DNA from: Aricia agestis
Lineage: Eukaryota; Arthropoda; Insecta; Lepidoptera; Lycaenidae
Assembly (NCBI RefSeq): GCF_905147365.1
Contig: NC_056418.1
Location: 1,890,001 to 1,954,000, forward strand
DNA: 64,000 nucleotides
Reading direction: 5' to 3'
Below, one piece after another: positions 37,401 to 52,400 of the stretch (its first letter is position 1; each line of letters opens with the position of its first letter). Under the pieces are notes generated by a model, which worked only from the letters and a program-made list of their open reading frames with translations, made no database searches and was not told the DNA's origin. The position numbers were made by a program, and so were the translations under genes.

Positions 37401-40400
37401 ACTAATTGTTTCCTTTTATTAAATACAAAAATAATAATATGGTAATTATTTAAATTAAACATAACAAAACTTAACACAGAGGTGACTAATTGATTAATGA
37501 TTTACCTCTGTCCTATTAGAGCTATGGCATAGTAATTTAATATTTTTGATCTAGCTTAACATTATACAACTTTTTATTGAGCAGTTTTCAAATATTGGCT
37601 ATTAATTTGCAATACACCATGTGTATTGAAGTGATAAGTGCACCCAATAATTTCAACATACTTAGTATTAATTCATTGTCTCTTGTTTGCTTTTTAAACT
37701 AAATTTGTAGGACTAAACATTAGGCTCGATTTATATGCGTCCACACAAACGAGCGATTCGGCCGCTAACCACGAGATCACAAGCAATTGTATGTATTAAT
37801 AAAATATACATCGAATCTTAGGACAACAGCAAATCGCGAGAGAGCACGCAGAGACACCGCGACTTATCGAATACTTTGAACGGGCACACGTTGCGGTTGA
37901 AACCGATCAGCTCGGCGGTAAAGAAAGCAAACCGCAAGCCAATATTATCCAAGGAAACTTAGCCATAGACTATTAAAGCAAATATCTTTTACGTGAAAAC
38001 ATACATGTGGCTCATTAACTTTAGGTTCTAGAAACAAAATAAAAGAAGATAGAACGGAAAACAGTTGTAGAAACTTTACTGCAAGTTCATAATAATTGAG
38101 ATATCGGACTCAATGCTTATCGTTTGTCAAAGTACTAGACCTTCCATTTAATAAATACAAAGAACAACAATGAGATGAAAGGTAGTAAATATACAACATA
38201 ATATGAGGAAGAAAAGTGCCCTATGGTAATACATGAAAGGGAACTTTCAAAACTACTTTACTATGAGTGGAAACTCATACGCAGGAATTCGTTGTGTGAG
38301 GTGGAAATGACAGAGGCGTGCGACATTGTGTCAGTCAACAGTCACAGTTGAGCGAGGTCGCCCAACGCCCTGGCACAATGGAAATAACACAGTAACGGGA
38401 ATGCTGAAGGTATTCATGTGATCAAAAGCCTATCCGGTGCATTGATGACGCTGGCTTGTATGGGATAGAAATGAAGGAAATTATTACGACGGTTGCTGTC
38501 ATGTTGCATTATTGTTTGCTGTTTTAATGATTTGATGATATCCGAAAAGAACTATGATGACGATGATAAGCAGAAAGAAAAATTTTGATTTGGTTCGCCG
38601 ACGGCGGAGTAATCGTTGAACATACATAAAAAATATCCAAAGCCGAACATATAACCTTTTTTTGGAAGTCGGTTAACGAATACGGTCTGACAAAACATAG
38701 AAAAAGTTTACACCAACACCAAGTGTTTCAGGTTTCTCTGGTATTGCGAGTTCATTAAAATCGTTTGGCTTTTTGTTTTGTTCGAATCTAGTTTTACATT
38801 CTATGATTTCATTCTTGTCATTGTAAATATTGCCTTTGGCATCTACTCTTGTTTGTTAATTACTAAGATTGATGCCAGTGTTGGTTTAGCGTTTTTACAA
38901 ACCAAACAGTTTTTATTTACCGTCGCTATTTGCTTTTACTTAACTAGTTTAAGTTCTTAAATATTTATACAGCTAAAGCCCCCAGTTAGGTGAGGAATTG
39001 GGTGCATTTTATACAAAATCAATATTAACAATGATAATTCTGCTTACAATGAAATAATGCGGTAGTAAGTAGATAATATACTAATCATCATTAATATCTT
39101 TAAAACATTTGTACTCGTCAAAAATTCTTGCAACACTCCACATATTTTTGAAGAACACTTTTACTTTTTGGCACCTATCCATGTGTAAAACGAATAGTTG
39201 TGTTTTGAGTACCTGAACACTCGTTGCATTAAGTACACCCATTTAAATTTTGCATTAAGATTTGGGCATAATGCTCTTAGTGCTCTTTAAAAGTAAAACA
39301 ATAAAATTTATTTCTACACTCTAAGTATACTCAGGTATCAGGTTTGTGCACATGTACCTATGTTTTGTTTCCTGTTGCGCATTTCTTAATAAATTTGCAT
39401 TCTTCAGGGCATTAATTCTATTGATGATTTTAATATCAATCTTTTTGGAATATTGGTTTATTTGTCTAAATAAATTATGCACTGATGTGCACTTTTAAGC
39501 TTTGTTTGGATTACCATAAAGTAACTTAGTTGCAACTTGCAAGTATGTCCTATAGAGTTTAAAAATTATAATATTAAAGACCCAAGATTAGTCCCAAATA
39601 AGGAGTACCTCAGGGGACCCCCCTGAAGTACTTCCGCTTCGTAGTCGTTAATTATTTTATTGTTTTGTAGTATGCTGTTATTTATTATACATTAGGACTT
39701 AGGAGGTACATTGGAGGTATATATTTTAAGTTTTCACACTTCATTCTTTGTTTAAAATTATTTCTTTGTATTTGCATTGTGATTTGTGGAGTCACTCAAG
39801 GTACACTTTTAAGATATATTTTTAATAGTTTTACAAATACACAGAACATAATGTTAATCATAGTAAAATAGTATATAATCATTATTCTCTAAATATAATG
39901 ACATATTAAAACGTCTGAATGTAACCAAAACCGAGTTCGAATAAATATAATACTGTACCAGGAAGTGGCTTCCAGTTTCACCAAAATAAACAGGAATCGC
40001 AAAAAAATTGCAAAAACGTATCACCAGAGAAATTATAAGGTCAAGTAAAATGAGAACCTAAAAATAAAATAGTTAAAAATAAAAGCTTACCTCAACAAAG
40101 AGATAAAATCCTCAAAACAGAGTTTACACTACAATAGTTAATAACACTAATTTTAGTAATTTACTAATTATATATAATTTTGGTCTTTTGGTTTATGTTA
40201 AATTTAGTAGTCTATATTCTACGGCGCTCCGTTCTGCGCGGGGATTCAAAACGGACTGCGAGAGCGCAGTCTCTTTACGTCACCACACCAAATATAGACG
40301 GAGAAATGGTGCAGGCGAGTTACCACGAAAATGTGCGCGTTTTCATCGCAATAGGGATCAATTCCGCTTGTACACATTCGTTCGTCGGTACACATGGCCG

Positions 40401-43400
40401 ATGAAAAGTGGTTGCGGGTGTTATTTTTGCCGGAGATTTTCGTGTTTCCCGCGCGTGTCTTTAAACGGCAATAGAGTTGCACGCGTTTGTTTACTATGTG
40501 GGGATACCGTACGGCGGCACGGGCACTCGTTATTCTAAGTTTTTCTTAGCGTAACGTATTATCTGCAATTTTCATTTTTCAAATTTGGAGCGCCAGGAAA
40601 AATCTTGGCATCTTTTGAAGACAGTAAATTACAGATTTCATGTTAAACTTGTTTCTTCAACGACTCTATCTATGTCTGTCTTACAGTAACTCAAGTTTGA
40701 AAGGCTAAATTACTGGAGACTGCAAATAAGGCTGACATTATCAAGCTATGAAAGGTCAAATCGATTCTTACTTTCCTTACCCAAATATAAACCTAATTCT
40801 ACAATCACGGATTCTATGCGTAGCTAATAGCTATGCTGACAGACAAAATAACTATAGTGAATGGTCAGTAACGTAAAGATTATTGCTAAGACGCTGATAG
40901 AGGATAGTAAATAGCTAATGTTACTGTACGGCGGCGTATAGTCTTTACAGTAATGTAATGATGAGCTAGAGATGTAGCGGGTAGTCGGTAGATAGATGTA
41001 CATAGAGTAATTTCACTATCAGTAGTAACTAGTAGCGCAGTATTGAGTGATGAGTCGGCTGTCAATCGGCGCTCATCACCGCGTGATCGACACCTCGTGA
41101 TGTAACACGCTAATTCTGAACGTGTGTAAATAAATAGCGATTCGATGAATATAATAATAGATGAGATAGAAGAAAGTGCATTTTCTATATCTGATTTCGT
41201 ATGGCGATCGACTAAAAAGGCAATAAATAAAGATAACAATGAAGAGGCCGACGCAGAACACGGAAACGTTATGGATTTTCTTTACTATTTAAACGAACTG
41301 CTCTAAAAAATAAAACAAGTGCAACATAAAGATTTTTTACAAATTTACAAAAAAAAGGATCGTGATGGTCGAAAATGAATTAGGTAGATGCAATAAAAAT
41401 AGACCAACAAAAGCTAGATAATAAATCACATATCCGCAAATTGGCGGATCTGCCTCACATCGTATGTGGAGCGGCACCGCTGGTGGCGCGTGCGCGAGCG
41501 CAGACCATTAATTATGATAATTGTTACAAATGACCGTTTAGGTCTGCTGATGGATCGAACATAACGGCAATAATTGTTGATTTTTATGATGTTTTAAATG
41601 TATACTCAGTAAGTTTGGGCCAATGCATTGAAATCAAAGAAACGAATAGAATTTCCTGCTTTCGTAGCCAGAAATTTAATTCTCGCCAAATACGAAATAA
41701 ACCAGCCAAGACGAATTTTCGAGATTGACCGAGTAATTCGCAAATGGTTGTCCCATTTTCAGAAATATCTAAATTAATCCCTCATTAGCCCAGCCTGTTC
41801 CAAATGAGATTACAGGCTTACATTGGCGTGAAATACGAAATTACGTGACGTTTTATCCATAATTATTAGGTACCGTAGTTCTAATGTTTATGTGTAAATG
41901 CAGCAAGCAAGTCACTCTCTGGCAACCAAGAGATGGCAAAAGAAGCAAGTCGTCAAGTCAGGAGATGGGAAGACGACTTGAAACAGACAGCGGGACCATT
42001 CTGGTTGAGAGCAAGGGCACACTCCAGTACTGCACACACACACAAGGGCACACCGAACTTAGGGACCTCTTGTAACCCTTTGTTTTTGGAGTAAAAGGCT
42101 ATTATTATTAGTTGTAAATGTTTACAACGTGCGGTCTTCCGCGTTGATGTGCCCCATGAATCACGGGCGATGGCGGCGTTGGCATTGCGCAGGGCACGGG
42201 GCGCGTTGGGCGGCCGCCAGCCACCACGGGATCGCACTTGCACTGCGTTGTTTACATTATTATTGTGCGTCGCGATCTACTTTATTAAAAACGCTATGAA
42301 GTCGTTTGTAAATAAATCCTCGTCTTTACATCCTCAAGATTAACGGAATTTAAATCGTCACACTGTTATTTTGAGTCCTATTTTATATGTTTCACTTAAT
42401 TTCAACGTCAATTGAATTCACGTTCTTTCAATGGAACTAAGCGTTAAATTTATGAAGTAATGCTGTAGTGTAGGACTTGTATTTAGAGCGCCAGCTCACC
42501 TAATAATTCCTTAAAACTCGATTGACCAATAGCTATTGCTGTAGATGCAACTTCTGACGTAACAGAAGAAAGTGCTCGCGAGCACACTGTTTACACACTT
42601 GGGCACTATGCAATCATTTCTGCTCAGATTGTGTACTTGGGCAATCTCTTCTAGATAGTTGCCCTCATTCATTATCATCAACATCGACATCAGTGCAGCA
42701 GGCAGCTATTATTCTGACAGATGGCAGGGCCTGTTTTTTTATGAGTAATGGCCATTAATTTTGCCGCTTCTATGAATGAACTCTGCCGCTATCCTAGGAC
42801 GCTGCCCTAGAACGCCATAAGACGCTGCCGCCTATAAGCCTTGGTCGATCGCGACTGTTAGTCTAGTCGATCGTGGCCAGGCGAAAAATATAAATAATTA
42901 GACCAGACTACCAGACCAATAAGCTAAACTATGCTGTTTCATTTAAGATTTCGAGAAGTAAATACTTGGTAGATCGCACAGGGTTTCGTTAGTAAACAGC
43001 TGTAGATTTTAGGTCTAATCAACCCCTGGCCTATACTGCCTATACCTAATTATATACCTATATATCCAGAGCTGGCAGTGGTACTGACCTGCTTCAGCAC
43101 CTTGCCGTGCGCGTGCGGCAGCGTTGAGCAGAGCGGTGCAGCTTCTACTTGTTTGATGCAGGATGGTGTACTGACCTGCTTGATGACCACTTTGCCGTGC
43201 GGCTCGGTGACATAGCTTTGCATGCCGGCCATGAGCACGGTGGCGCCGAGGAACTTGTTGAGCAGCGCGCGCGCCTCCGCGTCCTCGTTCGTGTCACCCT
43301 CCTCGATCACTGGGAGTTTAATATCGATTAGGATTACGCATTGGGATCCTAATGATTATGTTTGGATTTAATAAATGAGACAAATTCATAATACCCCGGA

Positions 43401-46400
43401 CTCGTAAATAAATGCATTATCATACAGACAGTACAGACTCTGTACTATGATATGCTTTGATTTAATTTACTTTGAAAGGATGACTGAAGAAAAATTGGGA
43501 CAACAGACTATCGGAATTTCTAATAATTTAGCATGCATTTCAGTATAACACAATAAAGAGTTTCCTATCTGTCTAACGTCAAAACCGTGCATAGCACCAA
43601 ATTTTTTGTCAATATGAAGTTTCCTGCCCCCTCACGGTTTTGACTTTTGAAAATATGCAACATGGCTTACCGATATCAGCATTCTTCATCCTAGTCAAGA
43701 TGTCTTGTACGCCGGTGACCTTGGTTGTACTATCGAGGAAGGATCGCTCCTGCGTGCGCTTCTCTTGCACATTGTTGTCTTGCTGCGTACGAGTGTTCGA
43801 CACCTGCGTACGCGCGTTCAACACCTGCGTACGCGAGTTCGACACCTGCGTGCACGGTGTCACGTGCTTGTGCGTGCCCGAGCGTTTGGTAGTGGTGGTG
43901 GTACGCACGCCGCCATCTGCCGTTTGTTCTGTGGTCGTTGTGGTGACTTCCTCGATGGAATCCACACTGCACCGGCTGTCCGAACGCGTTAGACCTGAGG
44001 AGTTGAACATGTAATGGGATGTTAATTTTTTGGCAGAAAACTGTAGAATCGTTTAGCAATATTATTGTTTGATTTATTGAAAACTGTTAAATAATAATTG
44101 GTATGCCATTTGTTGTCTTTTGTTATGTGATTTTCTTTGGCAACGAGTTGTAGCATCATTTTTAAACATAAAAGTTTAATTTTATTATTTTAGAAACTAA
44201 ATTATTCGTTTAAAAATAGGTTGTCTATAAACAATTATTAATATTTATATTATTATGTATTTACCAGCATTGCAGTCGTCAGTGGAGGAGACATCCTTGA
44301 CGGTAGTCCTGAGAATGAGACCAGCCTTGGGGTATGTGATGCGTTCGTTTTTCGACGTTTCATCTGGGAACAGAAGAGCAAAGGTTTATTCTTCATTTAC
44401 TAATTTATACTTTACCACTAGTAATAAGTTATACCTACTTTGTAATATTTTAATGCAATAAAGAATTATTAATTTACTCTATCCTGGTAGATTAATATTC
44501 ATGTCAGTTTGTTTGCTATTAGATAAAAACTGGCTAGTTAATAGATTTTAAATATGCTTTATCAACTAGCCAGCTGATTTTTAGTAATATTTGAAACTTT
44601 TAAATATGTTAATAAAGGAAGGATGCGTGATAATGATGCTCTGCAAAATGCGGGTTTTTGAAATTCTGTTTGTCACCAGGTGCCGCTATGCAGCCTTAGG
44701 TTCTATCGTGTCAAATAGGCATATTATCGTGATATATGACAGCCGTTTGACATGATAGTTCCTAAGGCTACATAGCGGCACCTGGTGGCAAATAGAATTT
44801 AAAACACCCTCATTGAGTCAGAGTGAGATCAGTCATTGTTCAAAACGTTTACACTAGTGACTCAGTTTTCACAACAACCATAGCATTACAATATCCTTTG
44901 TACTCACTTGCATTCTTAATGAACTTCTCCGTAAGAGACTTAACAGAACTCTGCCTGACGGTTTTCTTCTCCTCCATTCGTTTCTCTGACCTCTCCGTCC
45001 TGTCCACACTCTCTATTTTGATTTTCCTGTCGCTCTCAGTCTGTAACTTTCTCTCTGTGTCTTTCACCGTTTTGTTATCTGGTTTCATTGTCTTCGTGTC
45101 TGTCTCTCTGGTCTTTTGCGTTAGGTCTTTTCTGTCCTGCGTCCTTTGTGTCAGGTCTTTCCTATCTTGTATCTCCCTGGTCTGAAGGTCGCTGTGATGG
45201 CTGTCGGTGATGGCGCAGGTTCTGCTCTCGGTGACGCGTCGGTCACTGTGAGTGAACTGGTCCAACGCCGCCCGCTCCTCCTTCTGCGAAATCATATAAC
45301 ACTTAATGCAATCCATCAGTGAATAGCACTACAAATAAAGACATGAGTGCATGAAGCCGGTAAACAATATTTTACTACATAAGAACTAATACTCATTTTT
45401 TGCCCTCATAATTTGAACAAAACTTTTAATTTTCTTACTTCATCATTTAGTGAGTTATGCATAGTATGCACATTTTTTATTTCAAATCATTTTCTTGGTC
45501 TTAAAGCCTTCATTTATGCAAAAAACGTCACTTTTCAAATTGTTAGTTACATGGTTCATCCACTCATGAAACATCAACAGCAATATTGCATTAAGTAATT
45601 GCTATGAAATAAATATAGGCGCATAAAAAGTAGGTCATTAATAATCAATAGAAAAGTAATTATTATCATGCTATGCTTAAAAAAATCTTTCATAGATCAT
45701 ATTAAAATCTTACGGTCGCTATCTCCGAGTACGTAGTGCCGGTCTCTCCGCCGAACTTCTTGGTGGTGGTGATGGCCGCTAGCCCGTGCACCTTCGACGG
45801 CTTCTCGCCCTGGGTCTGCAGCAGCCTCTCCAGATCCTCGGGTTCCGTGGAGTAGGCGGTCACGGATACCGTCCCTTCAGGCTCGCCGCCGTTGCGCGAG
45901 TGAAACTCTTGTCTGATCACGGTTCCTTTCACTGAAGTTAACAGTTTATGTAAACAAGTATTGTTATCGCTACGCATCAGTAGCGTTCGCCTGTCTGACG
46001 GACGTTGTAACATTTTTTACGAATTTTGTAAATCCAGATCAAGTATGTCAACACATTAAACAAGTTTCTTTAGTATTTTTTCTTTGTTAAATACTACCGG
46101 TAAAATAATATGGTTTGACAGTTTTGTAAAATAATATACATATAAGCAAAATATAATAAAAATAGTAAATACTCTTTTACATAGAAAAAATTGTTTATAA
46201 ACAAACTATATAATTAACAATGTTATTACTAGCTATTAAACATGTAAAATATGTATTAGATAGGAAAAGACAGGGCTCCTCACACGTTTTAGGAAAGAAC
46301 TTATCATCTGACTCAATATTTGTGCAGTGAGTCAAATTAATTATTCATAAAGACATTAGGCCATGAATTATGAATAAGTAAATGGTGTACACTTTGTTCT

Positions 46401-49400
46401 AATAGAATTCAATGTAAATGTCAACAAAACTGTTTGTGACACTGTATTCTTTTATTACACAGTTATGTAAGTGAATTATCAAAAGCGTTATAGTCTGGTG
46501 TTCTATTTCATATATTTTGTTAGCGTTAAAACAACGAAGTAGATTTGTGTTTCTAAATTTCATTTTTCAGTAACTGTAACTTCTGTCCCTAATTTATAAA
46601 AGCCTCCAGTCAAACCAATCGATAATAGTTTTCGGAAATCTTTATTTTTTTGGCAAAATTACAAATAAAAAGCGACGATATCCGAAATGTGATACGGTTC
46701 AGTATTTAAACATTGTAACATACCTTGATAATTACTCGCTCCATTCCTCAAAGCCTTGATCCCGAAGAGTGGTCGTCCATCAGCGTCCAGCGGTCCGGGA
46801 CCGTAGCTGGATGTTATGACGTCTATCGGCTTCGATATCACCTTCGACGGACTCGGCGCTCGATACTTCTGTTTCTCAGTCTCGATCTTCTTGGTGCTGA
46901 ACGTGCGCGTCTCCGAGCTTATCTTCTTTAAATTCCTGTTCGTCACCCACGACGGCTTCTCCTCTTGCGCTTGCTTCTGCGGAATCTTCTTCTCTATGTC
47001 GTACACGGTTTTGATTATCGTCTCCTTCTTAGTTTGCGTAGTTTCGGCCGGCTTGCTGTCGGGCATTTTTGGTCGTGTCTGTCGCTCCGGGCTGCGGGGC
47101 TTAGGTTGTGTTCTGTCGACTTTGCGCTCCGGACTCGGTGACTTGCGAACCGGTTCGACCTTCTCGGGCGACGGCGATCTCTTTCCGTTGACTTGCACGA
47201 TTTCGATCACATCTTTGGAGGAAGTTCTCGTAGCCTTGGATGTCACTGTGTATTTAGTCTCAACGGTCTTTTTGGTTTCTACTTTTTGTGATATTTCTTC
47301 GGACATTGGAGCCTTCCTAGTCTTAGTCTCTGATATTTTTTTGTTCTCGTCTAGACCGACTTTCTTCATGTACGCAGTGGCGTACTCGTTGAATTTGTTA
47401 GATTTTTGCTTGGGAGCCGGTTGTTGTTTGGTAGGGGATGCGGGCCGCCTTTTGTCGGGACTCGCCGGTCGGACCGGGCTTTTAGACTGACTCGGTACGT
47501 GTTTCGTTGATGCCTTGCTGGGGCTCTGTGGTCTTACAATTTTCTCAGTTCTGATTGGCTCTCTGACATCGCCATTTTGTTTCGGGGTTTCCTCGTGAGA
47601 CTTTACAGTTTCACATGTCTCTGGTTTTTGCTTGTGTGGTCTTTCAGGGGATCGTATTTCCGGTTTCAGTTTTTGCGATCTTTCCGGGGACAGAGTTTTG
47701 TGCGTTGCAGTGGGCTTTATTTTACGCTCAGGTGATAAAGTCTTCTGTGGGGCTGGTCTTTGCTGGCGGTCAGGGGATTTACCTGGTCGTCGTTCTGGTG
47801 ATCTTGTTTTAGTAATCTTAGAGACCGTATGTGTAGTTACCGTTTTATTAAACTGGTTTGATTCTTTCCTAGCCACTCTTATTTGAGCTCTTATGCGTCG
47901 CCTCTGCTCGTAGCCTACGACCTTTTCCAACTAAAATAAAATAAAATTAAAATTAATTTTATTTAGTAAAGTATTGATTTTACCAAAATATCCCTGTTTT
48001 ATGCCAAAAGTATAAATGAATATTAATGATAACAGTGATGCACCTCCGTCATTGAAATATTATAATATTAAATTATGTAAACCTAAGTCACTAATCTTAC
48101 CATTTGTTCCAGGAGGTCGAGATCGAAAATGTCTTCAATGCAGGGCTGGTGGTGTTCGACACTGCGGCGTCGTTCGCTGCTTACAGAACATCTTTCGGTG
48201 CTAGTCCTTCTTAGTTCTACGCCAAATTTTCCACTGCCACGTCTACTGCTCACTTCTGGTTCTTCTACAACCTTCGGTTCTTCTTTTAACTGGCTAGTTT
48301 TTGTGGGACGTTGGTAGCCGGGCACTTTGTCGTGAGATTTTTCAGGTTTCTCATCTTTTGGCTCTATTTTGACAGGCGTGGATGTGACGGGTGTGATACG
48401 GGTGATCGTAGTTTTAGTCGTCGTAATGGTCTCCGGTACTTGGCGGCAAGGCGATTTTGGTCTTGACTTAACGGGAGAACGAGGCCTCAAATGAGTTTGG
48501 TCACTAATCGGTTTCGTATTATTGGACAACTTTTCACTTACTTTTTTATCGAGTTCACCATTTTGCACAACGTTCATTTCGATATCAACTTCTTCAGTTT
48601 TTACAGATTCTTCCATGGGTTTCTTATGAGGTGATACTAAATTATCATTAACAATTTTTGTGGATTTTATTGTTTTGTTATGAATCGTATCCGTAGTTTT
48701 AGTTGTAGATGTTGCAATATTTTCAAATAAAGCTTTTGCCTTTTTCACAGCATCACTACTACGCAGGCTTACGACCTTCGGTGTTTTTTCAATAGGTTTA
48801 GTAGTAGTAGGGTGTGAAGTACTGTTTGCTTTTGGTCTAATATTTTTTTCTTGTTCAAAAAATGTAGTGTCGGTCTTAGAAGTGTCTAGTGTATCTACAT
48901 TTTCTACGATATTTTTAATGATTTTCTCTTGCTGCTCCTGAATTCGTCTTTCTTTCTCTTCTATTTCTTGAGTTTCTTTCAGGAATTCAGACGTTTTTAC
49001 AAACTTGTTTACTTTATCTGAAACACTTAGCAAGCAATCATCGCGCTTTAAAGTTTCATCAACATTACTGAGATCAGGACGTTCAACTTTTTTGGTAGGT
49101 TTTGATTTTGGAGCATTAGCACTTTCAGCAGTTTCAATGAATAGATTAGCTTTGTCGTTAACGCTGAGCTTAGTGTAGTCATCTTGATAAGTCGTATGTT
49201 TATCATATTCTTGTGTAATATTTCGTGATGGACTTTTACTGCTTCTGATATCATTAGGCCCTTTTGCAAATTTATTAACTTTCTGTGAAACAGAGAGCAA
49301 GCACTCATCTTCTTGTAAATTCTTATCAACCGTTTTATAAACGTTATCTACTTCTTTATGACGAGAGGTTGTGTCTTTAACTTTATTGACATTTTCTATT

Positions 49401-52400
49401 TCTGTTGTAAACTTAGAAACTTTATCATTAACACTAAGAAGACATTCATCTCCTTCAATGACATTTTTACTATTTTTAGAGAACAACTCTTCGTCTTCGC
49501 ATATTTCAACAATATCATCAACTATTGACTCAGTTTCATGGATTGTTTTGTATGTCCTTTTTTGGAATTCATCATCAGGCTCACTGACTTCGTCCGGGAA
49601 TCTGGGTGTACCAACATCTTCTGCGAAGTTAATGGGTGTGGGACATATACGATCGGGAGAATTTTCTCGTGATGATTTTGCTTGTTGAACATCAACAGTA
49701 AAATCATTATCTTCATCAGTTGACGTATTAAGTGCAGTTGCTGATTTTGGTTTACTCGACGGCAACTTTGTATTTATTTCCTTAGTGGTTTTCGTTTGCT
49801 TAACGTTAGTTTGTTTATGTGAAGTGGCGATATCATTAACATGTATTTCTGGTTTTGATTTCATTCTCTGCGGTGTGGGCTTTTTTGTCTTTAATACTGT
49901 ATCACTAGCAGTTCTAGTCACCTTATTTTCAGATTCTTTCTTAATTATTTCCCTTATAGTACTCTTGTTTACAGGTGACCGCTTTACATCGGATGGTTCT
50001 GAATGCTTACTTTGTAGGTTCGTATTAACTTTATTTACTGCACTCTTTGTAGTAGACGTCCGAATCGTGGTAGCTTGTTTGGTAAGGTTATTTGTATTTT
50101 TCTTTATTTCTGTCGTTGTAGTTTTATCTTTCAGTGGTGATAATGGAGAAGTTTTCTTATTTCCCGTGTTTTGATCTCTAGGTTTATATGATCCTATGTT
50201 TTGATCTTTAGGTTTATATGATGTTGTCTTAGGAATTTGTGGTGACTGTGGTCTTTCTGTTGGAGATAAAGGCTTCCTTGGCGATACACTTCTTGAAGGT
50301 ATTGATGTTGTGTTACTCTTCTTTGTGGGCGAAGTGTTTCTAGATGATGGTTTACTGGAAGTTTTACTATCTTTAATTGAGTCCTTATTTTCTGTTGTTG
50401 TAGAAGTTGAAGTCGTCGTCTTTTGAGTAAGAGTAAGACTTTCAGAATCCTCATAATCTTTCAATGAAATTTTGGACGGACTAGGAGATCTATCTTTTCG
50501 GTCTGGAGAGAGTTTTCTTAATGATTTTTGTACCTTATCCATAACTTCTTGTTGTCGTTCAGATGTTATTAGTTTGGAAGTACTTTCGATTTTATTAGGT
50601 CTATTCAATTTTTCCCCAGTTACTTCATATGTAGTAGATTTAATGAAATCTGGTTCAATTTGCGCGTGATTGTTTAAAGGCGATGAAGTTAGTGATTTAA
50701 GATTACATTTACCTTCGTCCACCAGATCAGTAATCACATATTTTTCTAAACCCTTCGTCGTTTGGATAACATTAGTGTTTTCGTCGGAAAAGGCTGCTTG
50801 CTCTGTTTCAGACAATGTTCCATTATTTTTGTGATTTATATGTGCTTTATCTTTTTCTTCGTCAACAGTACTTTTCTTTTTTGTAGTTATTGTCTTTTCT
50901 TCAACTTTAGAAGTTCTACCAGAATCATGTTTATTTATTTCAGATGATTTAACTGTTTCTTCAAAATTGTCAATTGTCTTTTTGGACAAAGCATTAAGGT
51001 CATTGAGTTTGATAGGCGAAGATTCTCTTGAATTTTTAACTTTATCGGTATTTACTTTACTTTTCGTTACAGTTATTATGTCTTTGAGCTTAGTAGGAGA
51101 CGCTTCTCTTGAAGAAGTTTTAAATACCTTTTCAGAAATATTTTTTTTTACTCCGATATTTATATCTTGCAGTTTAGTTGGTGATGTTTCCCTAGCCGGA
51201 GTTTTAGTTTTTGTAACAGGAGTTACATAATCAAGACATTTATTCGGGGATGTTTCTCTTGAATGAATTGTTTTCGGTTTGTCTGTAACCGGTTTAGTAT
51301 CAGTAATGTGTTTAAGTTGCGTTGGAGAACCTTCTCTCGAAGAAGTTGTAGAGGCTTTTGTTTTATTATCCACGACAGTTTTAGTCGTCACTGTATCCTG
51401 AGTGTATTTTTCATTTCGTGGACTGCGACAAGGTGACACACTAGGTGAATGTTTCGGCGACTCTTTGTTTTGAGTTACATTTGTTATTTTTTCAGTAGTC
51501 TCTTTTTGAGTGACGTCCATCATACCTAAAATTTTACGACACCTTTCATCATAAGTTTCTCGTCTTTCAAATGGTGGTTTTGGCTTAGATGGTAAGTCAG
51601 TGGATTTTGGTGTATCTTCGAAGTTAATATTTTTAATTTCTTCGTTTGGTGATACAAGAAAACTGGTCGGTGGTTTTTCTGTTGGTGACATTTGCCCAAA
51701 ATCTTTAGGTTTTTTCAAAGAACTTTTTCTTGGAAGACTCTCTTTTGTAGTTTTTTTTTCTGGAGATGGAGATCTACAAGGAATTTTTGATGGAGATGGT
51801 GAACGATTCGTGTAGTCAGTTTTTTGTGAAATCACTTCCGTACTTTCCAAAGAGGTGAAATCTTCACTGTCCAGATCAGTAACAGTTCTATTTTCCTGTC
51901 GTGGAGAACTGAAATAAATAAACCCGCTAACTGATGTAGTTGGTGAGCTTTGTCCAGTAGAAGGAGCCGTCTCAACAACTTTTGTTTTTCTTGTGGGACT
52001 AGTAGATGGCGTAATCAACTGCCTGGGGCGGTCTTTTAATTTAGACTTATTTACTTCCTCTGTTGTTTTCTCTGTATTTATAAAATCTGTTGTTGTTTGG
52101 AATTTTTTGTCTCTCATTGGAGATTTTCCTGGAGACTCAGCAAGTCGCTTGTTTGGTGAGGGTGACCTACTCGTTGTTTGTGGTTTTTTATCGGCTTCTT
52201 TTCCCTTATTATCGGGACTTCGTTTTCTGTCAAATGTGCTGAATTGTTCTGTTGAAATGTCTATAGTATCAGTACACGTTGTAGTTATATTATTCTCTTT
52301 GGAAGTAGATTTATCGTATGTGTCATAATTTCTTTCCAAATGTTCTGAGATTTTTTTGGGAGAATCTTTAGTTGAACACATAATAATTTTTTGAGGACTT

